Below, piece after piece: positions 45,613 through 54,730 of a stretch of DNA of 64,000 bases. The translations under genes were made by a program, and so were the position numbers. Origin of the DNA: Micractinium sp. NFX-FRZ (lineage: Eukaryota; Chlorophyta; Trebouxiophyceae; Chlorellales; Chlorellaceae); assembly GCA_029339195.1 (NCBI GenBank), contig JAPTJF010000048.1, forward strand, positions 160,881 to 224,880. Direction: 5' to 3'. Numbering within the stretch: position 1 is the stretch's first letter; every line of letters starts with the position of its first letter. Under the pieces are notes generated by a model that was given only the letters and a program-made list of their open reading frames with translations, did no database searches and was not told the origin of the DNA.

Positions 45613-47496
45613 ATGCACATGGGGCTCTCTGCGGCGCGGCCCTTTCACGTCTCGCACCCGCGCTTGAGTAGAAGCCTAGGGTCTTCCGCGGCGCTGGCAG
45701 CATGTGATCCAGCGGCAGCCACAGGCATCCTCTGGGCTTGCCGCCGCCATCAGCGGCGCAGCCGAACCCTAGTTGGTGCGGGCGGCCTGGTGTGCCAGTT
45801 TGATAGCAACCTCAACTTCAACCCGCTAGGTGGGTTGGATGCACCTGAGAAGCCAGCAGTTGGGCAGGTCCTTCGGTGGTTCTGTGGGCCCCCCGCCCCG
45901 CCCGTGCAGGCGCCGCGCCTGCTGACTTTCAAATCCGCCTGAATCCAGCATCCGTCCCAGTCTGATCGTGCCCCCTTCTCTCTGGCAACCCATGTGCATG
46001 CCGCTTGTCTTGATATCAGATCACCCAATGGCAGTTTTCCGCTACCCACTCGATCCTGCACGGTGCTATCCCGGATGGCATGCTGCAAGCCCTACTCTGT
46101 GCACTAACAGGCGGGGTTCACCGCCAGGCTGGCACACCCGGCGCCATGTCTTTCCCTCCTCTTCCCTGCCCCTCTGCGCACGCTTTCTCCCATATACAGG
46201 CTTACCCTGCCCACCCTCCCCTGCGCTCCCGTGTTCTGCCATAATTCCTTGCTCCCCCACCATGGTCCCTCCCCTCCCCTTCCAACTGGCCAGCGGTCTG
46301 GCTTGCCCACCGCTTCTGCCCCTTCACCTTCCTCCTCCCTCCCCGCGTCCCCTCCCTTGCACCATGGGCCAACGTCGTGCAGTTTGGAGGGGTCCTGCTG
46401 GGGGACAGAACCACCCGAACTCGTGCCGTCTCCAAACCTTGCCTGCCCGTTTGTTTGCCCCATCTTGGTATAACAATCAGATCATTCCCAACATGCACTA
46501 ACCCACCTGCACTTAGCATGCCTGGATGGCTGCAGACTGTGTGAAGGTGCCGCATGAGCAGGCAACTCGTGTGCCCCAAATCACTTACCTACCCCACTTG
46601 TCCTGCCACCTACCCGCTTGTCCACTCACCCAACCCACTCCACACTGTGCCCCCTGGTTGCTCCGCAGACTACCTGAAGGTGCCACGTGAGCAGGTGCAG
46701 ATGACGATGTACCCGTGGATGGAGGCGCACAACCGGAGGGAGCGCATGCGCCGCTGGCTGCAGAGCGAGGTGAGGAGGCTCAGTTGGGGTGTGAGATGGG
46801 GAAGGAGGGGTTGGGAGGGGAAGGGTTCGGAGTATCTGCTGGGCCGCGTGGTGGGGCAGCAGGAGGCGCCGCACCGCCGGGGGAGGGGATGTGGGGCGGG
46901 GCGGGGCAGCAGCGTCAGCCGGCGTGTTCAGGGGCAGCAGGGGCGTCTCCCTCACTGCATGCATTGTGGGGAATCGAAAGTATCTTCCTGGTGCGGCTGC
47001 CCCATGCCCTCGCATGCTGCCAGCCTGACCCGCTGCAGCTGCTGTGCCCCGCGTACCCCGCCCTGCCCTCCCCTGCCAACAGCGCTGCCTTACACTGCCA
47101 CCTCCGGCCCCGCCCCCTCCCTGTCCCCTTCCCCGTTGCAGCTGTGCACGATTGAAACTCAGGCACTCTCCTTGCTGGTTCACTCCCCCTCCCTTCTTAA
47201 CCCGCCTTCCCATGCGCCCCCCGTCCCGTGCCCCCTTGCAGCTCTGCATGACCGAGCGGCAGGCCCGCTCCGTGCTGGACCGCTGCCCCTCCCTGGCTGA
47301 CTTGGACGTCCGCCTGGCACAGCGCCGCCTGCGCCAGCTGGACACTCAGATGCACATCAGCCGGGGTGAGGCCGCCCTGCTGGTGCTGCGCCACCCGCAG
47401 CAGCTGCTGCCACCTGTCGCCGACGTGGTCAACTTTGCGGTGCAGCACCGCGCCGGCATGCGCCGCCCCGGCACCGGCACCGGCAGCAGCAGCTAG
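45613..47496 (+). CDS. small mTERF-like protein, probably organelle-targeted
   Basis: Three exons: 45613-45829, 46669-46769, 47242-47496; about 190 residues. The N-terminus (MHMGLSAARPFHVSHPRLSR and on) is Ser/Arg/Ala-rich and could be a plastid or mitochondrial presequence. The body has helical repeats of mTERF spacing: RQARSVLDRCPSLADLDVRL, then LRQLDTQMHISRGEAALLVL and RHPQQLLPPV, with the Pro at repeat ends typical of this family. mTERF proteins bind organelle nucleic acids. This one is much shorter than usual and would hold only two to three repeats, so function is uncertain. The 3' end of the coding sequence, with its stop codon, is triplicated in the DNA, and both internal exon heads have echoes. 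The alternative start at 45619 differs by two residues. Confidence 0.6.
46520..46562 (+). repeat. echo of mTERF-like gene exon 2 head
   Basis: ctgcagactgtgtgaaggtg then ccgcatgagcagg copies the acceptor and first codons of exon 2 (ccgcagactacctgaaggtg then ccacgtgagcagg) at 134 bp offset. Confidence 0.88.
47134..47197 (+). repeat. echo of mTERF-like gene exon 3 head
   Basis: ttgcagctgtgcacgattga then ctcaggcactctccttgctgg copies the acceptor and first ~45 coding bases of exon 3 (ttgcagctctgcatgaccga and on) at 100 bp offset. The acceptor is intact. Confidence 0.82.
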
Positions 47497-47620
47497 CCGG
47501 GCAGCGCCGCGCCGGCATGCGCCGCCCTGGCCCCGGCAGCGGCAGCAGCAGCTAGCCGGGCAGCGCAGCGCCGGCATGCGCCGCCCCGCCACCGGCACCG
47601 GCAGCAGCAGCTAGCCGAGC
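47450..47620 (+). repeat. three tandem copies of a coding 3' end with its stop codon
   Basis: A ~57-bp unit (cgccggcatgcgccgccc, then ggcagcagcagctagccg) occurs at 47450-47506, 47507-47563 and 47564-47620. The first copy encodes the last ~15 residues and TAG of the mTERF-like protein. The other two lie in the 3' UTR and keep the TAG. Confidence 0.93.
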
Positions 47621-49060
47621 AGCACAGGCGCTCCCCCAAAGTCCGAAGGGAGCCCCTGGCATGCCTGCCAAGCGCTGGCCCTGCGCCTGCCGTCTAGAAA
47701 ACGTCGATACATTCAAGCCGCGGGTCGTGAGTAGGTGCCGCGGCGGCTAGCGGACCCTCCCCCCCCAAAACAGGAGAGTGAGCGTGACATGTCAGCACCC
47801 ACCCTGCCCGATTTGTGTATACTACGAAAGGTGCCATTGAATCAAATTACTGTGTGCACCCTCCCCCATACGTCCGGCACTCTCTGCCCCCCCTGATCCT
47901 TGTTAATCCGCTGCCTCTAATACCTGGGCAGGCCTCCTTTTTTGCGTCTCTCTTCTGCTGCCCGCCTGCATACCTACGTACCTATCTACGTGCTTTACTA
48001 ATGCCTACTAATTGCTTGCCTGCCTGCCTGCTTGTTTGCCTGTTCTGCCTATCTACCTAGCCCAGATCGGATCCCGATCCGCCCCTCCTCTGCGCCCCCC
48101 TTGTGTTTTTCCCTGTGCAAGCCCCCCTATTGTGGATGCACCCAGTTTTCGCCCCGCCCCCGCTCCCTGCTTGGGCCCCAAGTCGTAGCGTCTGTAGCTC
48201 TTTGTTTGTACATCCAGCACACACACAAACACACTTTTATAGTGCCCGTGTCCCTGTCTGTGCTCTCGCGCTCTTGCTCGCCCCCGCTGCAGCCCATCCC
48301 GTCATGATCTATACAAAGCAGCCGCCCTGTTTGGCCCTGCAGAACACTTTCCTCAGTTCCTCCGCCTCATTCCCGGCCCTCGGCGGCCGCCAAAAACAGC
48401 CAGCGTTCGTGTAACTCCAGCAGCAGTCGAAGGGTGTCGGCGTGCTGGGTGCCAGTGCCACAATTAGGCCGGCTGGGCCGCTGCTTCTGCAGTCGTGTTG
48501 CAGCAACCCTTGGTAGTGAGAATTTACACAGCCACGCAATGCTACACAAGCAACATGTTCCAGCAAGTGATGCAGGCAGGCAGGGCGCCAATCGGCAGGC
48601 GCGCACTGCGCTCGTGCCCCTGCCACAGCCTGCCAGCCTGCCAACGGGGCCCTCCTGTAGCCAGAAATCTATGGACCAAACGGCAGCACAGAGGCAGCGG
48701 CAGCAGGGGCACCCTCATCACAATTCATTATTTAATCAATTGCATTTAGGGACCGCAGAGCCAGCAGGACTCGTGTGAAGGAAGAACATGTCACGGTTTG
48801 ACGGTGTAGCAGTGGAAAAGATATTCGGCCAGGCGGGACGTCATGACTTTTTGGGCGGGTGCCAATCGCCAGCAACAGGTGCGTGCCAAGGCTGGCAGCC
48901 GAATGGGAAACCCCAGTCACAGGCCCGGCAGCCCATGGCGGCACAGATGCACGCCAAAGCAGACGGCCGCATGGAACAAACCCCTCATCAAAGGTCTGGG
49001 CAGGTGCCAGTCGCCAGCCACAGCATTTGATGTGCGGAGGGACGAGAGAAGCCCCCTCCC
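47621..49060. other. convergent 3' region, mTERF-like gene and amidohydrolase
   Basis: About 1.4 kb with overlapping 3' ends: TGTAA on the plus strand at 48410-48414 and on the minus strand at 48524-48528. The stretch 47800-48300 is pyrimidine-rich on the plus strand. No gene is supported. Confidence 0.5.
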
Positions 49061-52000
49061 TCAGAGGTCGGGCGACCCCACGGCAGCGCAGACGCGTGCC
49101 GAGGCGGCGGCATGCTCCCGCAGCAGTTCATCCAAGTCGCAGGTCAGCAGGCGGCCGTCACGAATGATGGGCTCCCCGTTGATCACCGACATATCCACAT
49201 GCCCTGCAGGCGCACACAGGGGGGGGAGTGGGGGAAGGAAGGAAGGGGGAGGGGGGACGTGGGGGAAGGGGATACGGGGGGAAGGGCGTGCAAGCCAGGT
49301 GAAGGGCGGCAGAAGGGGATTGGGCAGGCGTGGGGTAAGGGGGCATGCGGAAATGCGGCGATTGGGCAGCGGAGGGCGGCATGGCCCTGCCACCAGCTGC
49401 CAGTTGCCTCCCAAGGACGGGCAGGCTCTGGCAAGCTGGCAAGCTGGCTGGGGGGGGGGGGGGCTGGCAGGCAGCGCCTGAACACGGCGGGGCATATGCC
49501 TGCCTGCAGCGGGGGCACATATGCACATCATGCCATGAATGGCAGTGCAGGGGCCCACCGGGCGCTCACCGGGCGTGCACAGCAGCAGGGCCGCCACGGG
49601 GTCCCGCTGCGCCCCCGCCAGCGCCACGCTGCCCGTCAGCTGCGGCACAGCAAGAAGGGGCAGGAGGGCAGCGGGGGGGAGAGGCAGTCGTTGGCGCCAG
49701 CTGTCACGAGGCGGGGGCCGTCCTGCCCCTCCCAACCGCCCAGCCAGGCTCCCCTGAGGTGTTATCAGGCCATAGCTGCCATCCAACCTCACCTTCCAGG
49801 CACCAAAATTGGCGGTGCAACCAGAGCTGCCCCAAGGCGTACCCTCTCCTCTACATTGCCCACCCGGCCTCCCTTCAGTTGGCGGCACAACTGCACATCC
49901 TCACCCTCACCTTCCAGGCAACAAAGTCGGCGGCAAAGCCGGGCGCCAGCTGTCCAATGTCGTCCCGCCCCAGGTTGCGTGCTCCCCCCTGGATCGCAAT
50001 CTCCAGAGCCTCCCGCACCCTCATGCCCTTCACATCGCCTGCAGCGGCAGGTATGCAGGGATGGCTAGGTTGAAAAGGAGCAGCGGTGCGGTGGGGTGGT
50101 GCGGATTGTGGCAGAAGCAAGGCAGCAACTGCGCACCCTCATGCCCTTCACATTGCCCGCAGCGGCGAGGCAGAGGTGGTTGGGATGGAGAGGAGCAGCA
50201 GTGCTGTGGGATGGCAGGGGTTGGGCTAGGGCAGTGCAGCAGCGGCCGAAATGAGCGCGGGGCGTGCTGCAGAGAAAAGCGGCGTGCAGCAGCCCCATCC
50301 AGGCAGCTGCTGTGCACGCTGAGCCCGCCCGCGATCCACACACGGCATCACCCATCCGCAAACAGACGCCCACCCAGCAGGCAACTAGCCGGTGTGCCTG
50401 CCACGCTTGCCCGAGGCCCCAAGGCCCCGCTGCGCTAAACCAAATGCACGTGCAACAACAACAAAGCAGACTGCACAATTACTGTAAGGGTCTCACCCAG
50501 CAGGCCGCGCTGGAGCAGCAGCGCCAGGCGGGCCTCGCTCAGGAGGTTGCCGCTGTCGTTGCTGGCGCTGCCGTCCACGCCCAGCCCCACGTTCACTCCC
50601 GAGTCGCGCAGCAGGCGCACGGGGGCGATGCCTGCACAGGGCAGGGGAGCGCAGCCGGGGCGGGGAGGGGAAGGGTGCAATTAGGAGGTGCGGCAGCAGA
50701 CGGCATGTGGGCCGGCAGAGGGGCTGCACCGGCTGTCGGTATGCGCACGCAACATGCCGGGGTGCGGGGCGCCGCAAGCTGCTCTTCTGCAGGGCCCAGC
50801 CGCCTTGTCCAGCCCCGCCTCTGCCTCCCAAGCAAGCAAGCAAGCAAGCAGCCTTCCAACACAGGCAGGCAGGCCCGCCCACTCTCACCCGAGGCCAGGC
50901 GGCAGTTGGAGGAGGGGCAGTGCGCTATGCCGAGCCCGCACTCTGCAAACTGCCGCCGCTCCGCTTCGTCCAGCATCACGCAGTGCGCAAACCAGCAGTC
51001 GCCCTGGTCCCACCCCACCTGCCTGCAAGGGTGTTTGTAGGAGGAAAGGGAGGGGACAGCCGGTCAGAGAGGAAGCAGCAAACTAGCAGTCTAAATTTTC
51101 GTGACCAACCCGTCTTGACGCCCCCCCCAGGTGTGCCACTTCTTGCTCACTTGAGGCACCCACGTTTGTAGCTCAACCCGCTTGCTGAACCACAACCTCA
51201 ACAACTGACCACCTGCTCCACTGTATGCATTCCACGCTCTGCAAAGCAAGCGTCTGACGGGGGTAAAAAGGGTCTCACTTCATGTACCCTCCTTACTTGA
51301 GGTACCCTCCTGGGCGACAGCCATACGTCTTCTCACTGAACTCAATGTCCTGCTGGTTCTCAGCCAGGTGGGTGTGCAGCCGCACGTGCTCGTACTGCCG
51401 CGCCAGCTTGGCGGCTGCGGGGCAGAGGCGGGGGGATGTGAGGGTGGGACATGGGGGAGAGGTGGAGAAGAGGTGAACACGATGTGTGCAGCTGCACGTG
51501 CGTGTTCTGCCGTGTCAGCTGGGCGGGTGCGGAGTCTGTGGCAAAAGAGGGAGCATGCGCAGGGGCAAGGGCGGGGCCGGAGCCGGGTGGGCGCCGGTTC
51601 CTGTCCTGCACGTGGGCAGAGAGCGGTTGCTGTGTGCTGACTGCCCTGGATTCTGCCAGCCCATGCGCCCGTATGCCCATGGCCCCCCCCCCCCCCCCCC
51701 CCCCCCCAACACACACCCTCAACCCGCCCCCATGTGCCCGCCCACCTTCCACCATGCACTCGTTTGTGACGCTGAAGGGGGAGCAGGGGGCGATGCCGAC
51801 GCGCAGCATGGAGTACCTGCACGCCCGGCCGGCCGGCAGGGCAGGGCAGGGCGTGGAAGCCGTGAGAGAGACTAAAGAGTTGGGACGGTTGCACCTGCCC
51901 CAGCAGCGCCGACAGGTAATCAGCTCGATCCCCAGACGGAGATGGGTGCACTGCACTGCGCACCCCCGGCAGCAGGGAGGGAAAGCGCCTCGTCCCTGCC

Positions 52001-54125
52001 TGCCCGTGTCCCCCGGAACCTTGACCGCCTCCAGCCGCAGGTCACACATGATGCCGTGCACTGCCTGCGCCCACATCACACCGCACCCCACCTGGCTGGG
52101 TCGTGGTACTCCTCTATCAGCCGCTTGGCATCCTGCAGCGCCGCCTCCGTCTCCTCCACCACATGGTCTGGCGGCAGCCCGCCTGCACAGCAGGCACAGC
52201 AGGGCACGGAAGTGGCAGGCAGGGGGTGAGACAGGCACGGCGCTCTGAGTGTCATCCTGCAGGGCTGCCTCTGTTTCAACGCACAGTCTGTGATGCAGCA
52301 CCATTTGGGATGCACCGGGAGGGTAAAAACGGGGTGGCAGGGGTAGCAGCGGCAGACGGGAGGTCATGTATTTTGCAAATTGCATCTCCTCCACCAGGTC
52401 AACGTGCCGCAACAAGACACTGCAACTGCACGTTGACACTGCAGCAGCATTTTGAACGCATCAGCAGGCGGCAGGAGCACAGAAGCAGCCTGCTGTGCCG
52501 CGTTGGCAAGCTCACCCGCCCCTCCCCACAACCAGACCGCCCCGCCCCGCTGCCGCTCACCCTTGCTGCGCCCAAGCGTCATGATGCCGCGGGTGGGGTG
52601 GAAGCGCATGCCTATGTGGCGTGACGCACGGATGGTGTCGTCCAGTGTGACGTCGTTGGGGTAGATGTACAGGTGGTCTGCAGGTTGCCACACGTGTGTT
52701 TTAGAGGGTGCATGTGCGTGCAATTCAGTTTGATGGCGCACAGCGCAGGGCAAGCTGTCGGTGGCGACCGGGGTGTAGACGGTGGGGTGGCAGACGGCTG
52801 GCAGGATTGCTCGCGGCCCCACCAATGCCTGCCCCTCCTTGTCTTGTGGCAAGGCAGGGCTTGCCCCTGCTTGCCCCTGCTGACCCCTGGCCCAGCCCCC
52901 ACCAGAGGTGCACGTGCATCCCAAAAGCAGCACCTCCGCATGGCCAGCTCGTCAGACCCGTGGGCATTAAACACAGACGTTCTCCCTTTTCTTATTTCAA
53001 ACACACCCGAGGTGCAGGTGCAGCCTGAGAGCAGCAGCTCGGCCATGGCGAGCTTGGCAGACACGTAGGCGTCGGCACCGCTCATGGTGGCCCAGGCGGG
53101 GTATAGGGCCACCAGCCAATTGAAGAGGGGGGAGTCCTGCAGGCATGAGGGAAAGAAAGCAAGAAATAAAGAAAGAGAACAGGGGAAAGGTGAGGGGTGC
53201 AGTGCTGGGGACTTATGTTCGCTCGTGGTGGCCTGTGAGGGGGTGGAGGGACGCCAGCAATTAAATTGGGGGAGTCCTGCGCACTTCAACCACATGAGGG
53301 ACAGACATGGCATCAGCATGGTCACAACGGAACCAAGCAGGAACAGGCTGCCAGCCAGTAAAACAGGAGGCCAGTCCTGTCCGGAAAGCTGGCGCTGGAG
53401 CCAAAGAGACAGGGGTTTTGGTGCCGGCCACACATCGAGTGGGGCTGCCCTGCACAGCGTCAAGCGCCGCCAGCGCCATTGCAATTTCTTCGATTGGCAC
53501 CGGCCGCTGCTGCCACTACGGCAACTGCTGAGCGACTGCCACTGCCGCAGCCAGGGTGCGCACCTGTGCTACGCAGCGTGTGAGGCTCTGGTACCTGCGC
53601 CACAGTTGATTGCAGCAGAGGCGGGCGTGAAAATGAATCCCTGCTGGCAGCAAGATTGCTGCGCTGCAGCGGTGGCACTGCCCAGCAGCTGCCCCAGCTG
53701 CACCACTGATACCCTCACATGTGGTGGTGCGTGTTGACCATGCCTGGTATGATGACCCGGTCGCTGCAGTCTACCACCTGCAGGGGTGGGTGTCAGCAAG
53801 TGGGGGTGCGAAGGGCAGCTAAGGGCGGTGGCCCTGGCGCCTGCCTGGAAGGCGTGCAGAGGGGCGCAGCACAGGGACGCTCCGGCGGATCGCTCGCTTC
53901 TAAGCATTCAGGGCAGCCCCAAATGCCTATTCGCACCTCATCCGCCTGCTCAAACTCCGCGGGAAGCTCTGAAGTTGGGCCCACCCAGGCAACCACGTTG
54001 CCCCGCACTACAATCGCTGCATCCTGCACATCACCGAGTTCCGAGAAAGTTGCGGCCACCGTGGCGTTCTTGTAAACTGTGGTTCCCGCGGGCAAAGCGC
54101 GCGGCTGGCCACCTTTCTGCGCCAT
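49061..54125 (-). CDS. amidohydrolase, 8-oxoguanine deaminase / ATZ-TRZ type
   Basis: Metal-dependent deaminase of a purine or triazine-like ring. Thirteen exons: 53937-54125, 53719-53777, 53564-53594, 53007-53136, 52561-52677, 52092-52182, 51746-51816, 51297-51414, 50889-51022, 50497-50631, 49911-50038, 49570-49639, 49061-49203; about 471 residues. Zinc ligands are in place: NTHHHM (H80, H82), RLHTHLAE (H245, with H243), CWFAHCV (H282) and [14 protein letters not shown] (D333). [30 protein letters not shown] and [12 protein letters not shown] are strongly like bacterial 8-oxoguanine deaminase and hydroxyatrazine hydrolase. The N-terminal strand domain (residues 15-75) and C-terminal [10 protein letters not shown] match the family. 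The bacterial look in a gene with 12 introns suggests an old transfer; the substrate is not proven. At least seven exon edges have echoes. Confidence 0.92.
49781..49830 (-). repeat. echo of amidohydrolase exon 11 tail
   Basis: cctcaccttccaggcaccaa then aattggcggtgcaa copies the exon 11 end and donor (cctcaccttccaggcaacaa then agtcggcggcaaa, from 49905) at about 113 bp offset. Confidence 0.88.
50130..50172 (-). repeat. echo of amidohydrolase exon 11 head
   Basis: gcaccctcatgcccttcaca then ttgcccgcagcggc copies the exon 11 head and acceptor (gcaccctcatgcccttcaca then tcgcctgcagcggc, from 50014) at about 118 bp offset; 20 identical bases. Confidence 0.93.
51266..51295 (-). repeat. short-offset echo of amidohydrolase exon 8 tail
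   Basis: tctcacttcatgtaccctcc sits directly beside ccttacttgaggtaccctcc (51291-51310), a copy of the exon 8 end and donor at only ~20 bp offset. Another possible relic, acttgaggcaccca, lies near 51150. Confidence 0.7.
51482..51536 (-). repeat. echo of amidohydrolase exon 8 head
   Basis: gtgtgcagctgcacgtgcgt then gttctgccgtgtcagctggg copies the start of exon 8 and its acceptor (gtgtgcagccgcacgtgctc then gtactgccgcgccagcttgg, from 51372) at about 113 bp offset. Confidence 0.88.
51682..51708 (+). repeat. poly(C) tract of about 25 bases
   Basis: Long C homopolymer inside amidohydrolase intron 7. Shorter G/C homopolymers occur near 370-387, 23329-23338 and 49449-49462. Lengths may include assembly error. 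Confidence 0.85.
52246..52300 (-). repeat. echo of amidohydrolase exon 6 head
   Basis: catcctgcagggctgcctct then gtttcaacgcac copies exon 6 codons for ETEAALQDA (catcctgcagcgccgcctcc, from 52131) at about 119 bp offset. The acceptor side has decayed. Confidence 0.75.
52908..52965 (-). repeat. echo of amidohydrolase exon 4 tail
   Basis: caccagaggtgcacgtgcat then agcagcacctccgcatggcc copies the exon 4 end and donor (cacccgaggtgcaggtgcag then agcagcagctcggccatggc, from 53004) at about 95 bp offset. Confidence 0.85.
53245..53300 (-). repeat. echo of amidohydrolase exon 4 head
   Basis: gccagcaattaaattggggg then agtcctgcgcac and catgagg copies the exon 4 head and acceptor (accagccaattgaagagggg then ggagtcctgcaggcatgagg, from 53109) at about 140 bp offset. 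Confidence 0.8.
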
Positions 54126-54730
54126 CCCGGTTGACCAAGCACAAAATACAATTTTGCCAATGCAGAATGTAATTATGCAAACAGACCCACAGATGGGAGC
54201 GTGTGGCCGACCTGCTGGAAACCCTCGCCGCGCCGTGCACGCTGTGCCGTCGGTCGTGCCAGCGTCGATGGTGCACTGACTCCATCCCCCGCTGGTATGT
54301 CGGCCTTCCCTTCACCTTTGATTTTACAGCCCATGTAGCAATCTGTAGTGACGAGGTCAATTCACTGCTGCATACCTGGCGGCACTCGTGTTCGGCCAGC
54401 AGCTGGGCGGCGTGCGTTGGGCAGTGTAGGCGGGCGGAGATGCGGCATTGCCGGCCCAGCCCGCAAGTCCAGCAAAATCACCAAAGCTCATCCACTGCAC
54501 ACGTGAGGCAAAAGCCAACATGCCAACTTCCTGGAGGCTCAAGTGGCTCACTGAGTGGCTCATTAGCCAGGCAACGGCCAGGCGGGCGCCGCCACTGCCG
54601 CCGATTCCAGGGTGGCCCCTCTCCCGTCAGCATGAGGCGGGAAGTCCTCCGGCCGTCAGCCGGTCGCGATCGAGCTAACAAAATCCTTATTAAAGGTCCC
54701 GGCCCTCTCACCCCCGCTAGGGCTTTAGCC
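54126..54730. promoter_or_regulatory. 605-bp divergent promoter region
   Basis: Shared by the amidohydrolase (minus) and the 2-oxoglutarate oxygenase (plus). It is less GC-rich near 54130-54190. No element recognised. Confidence 0.45.
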
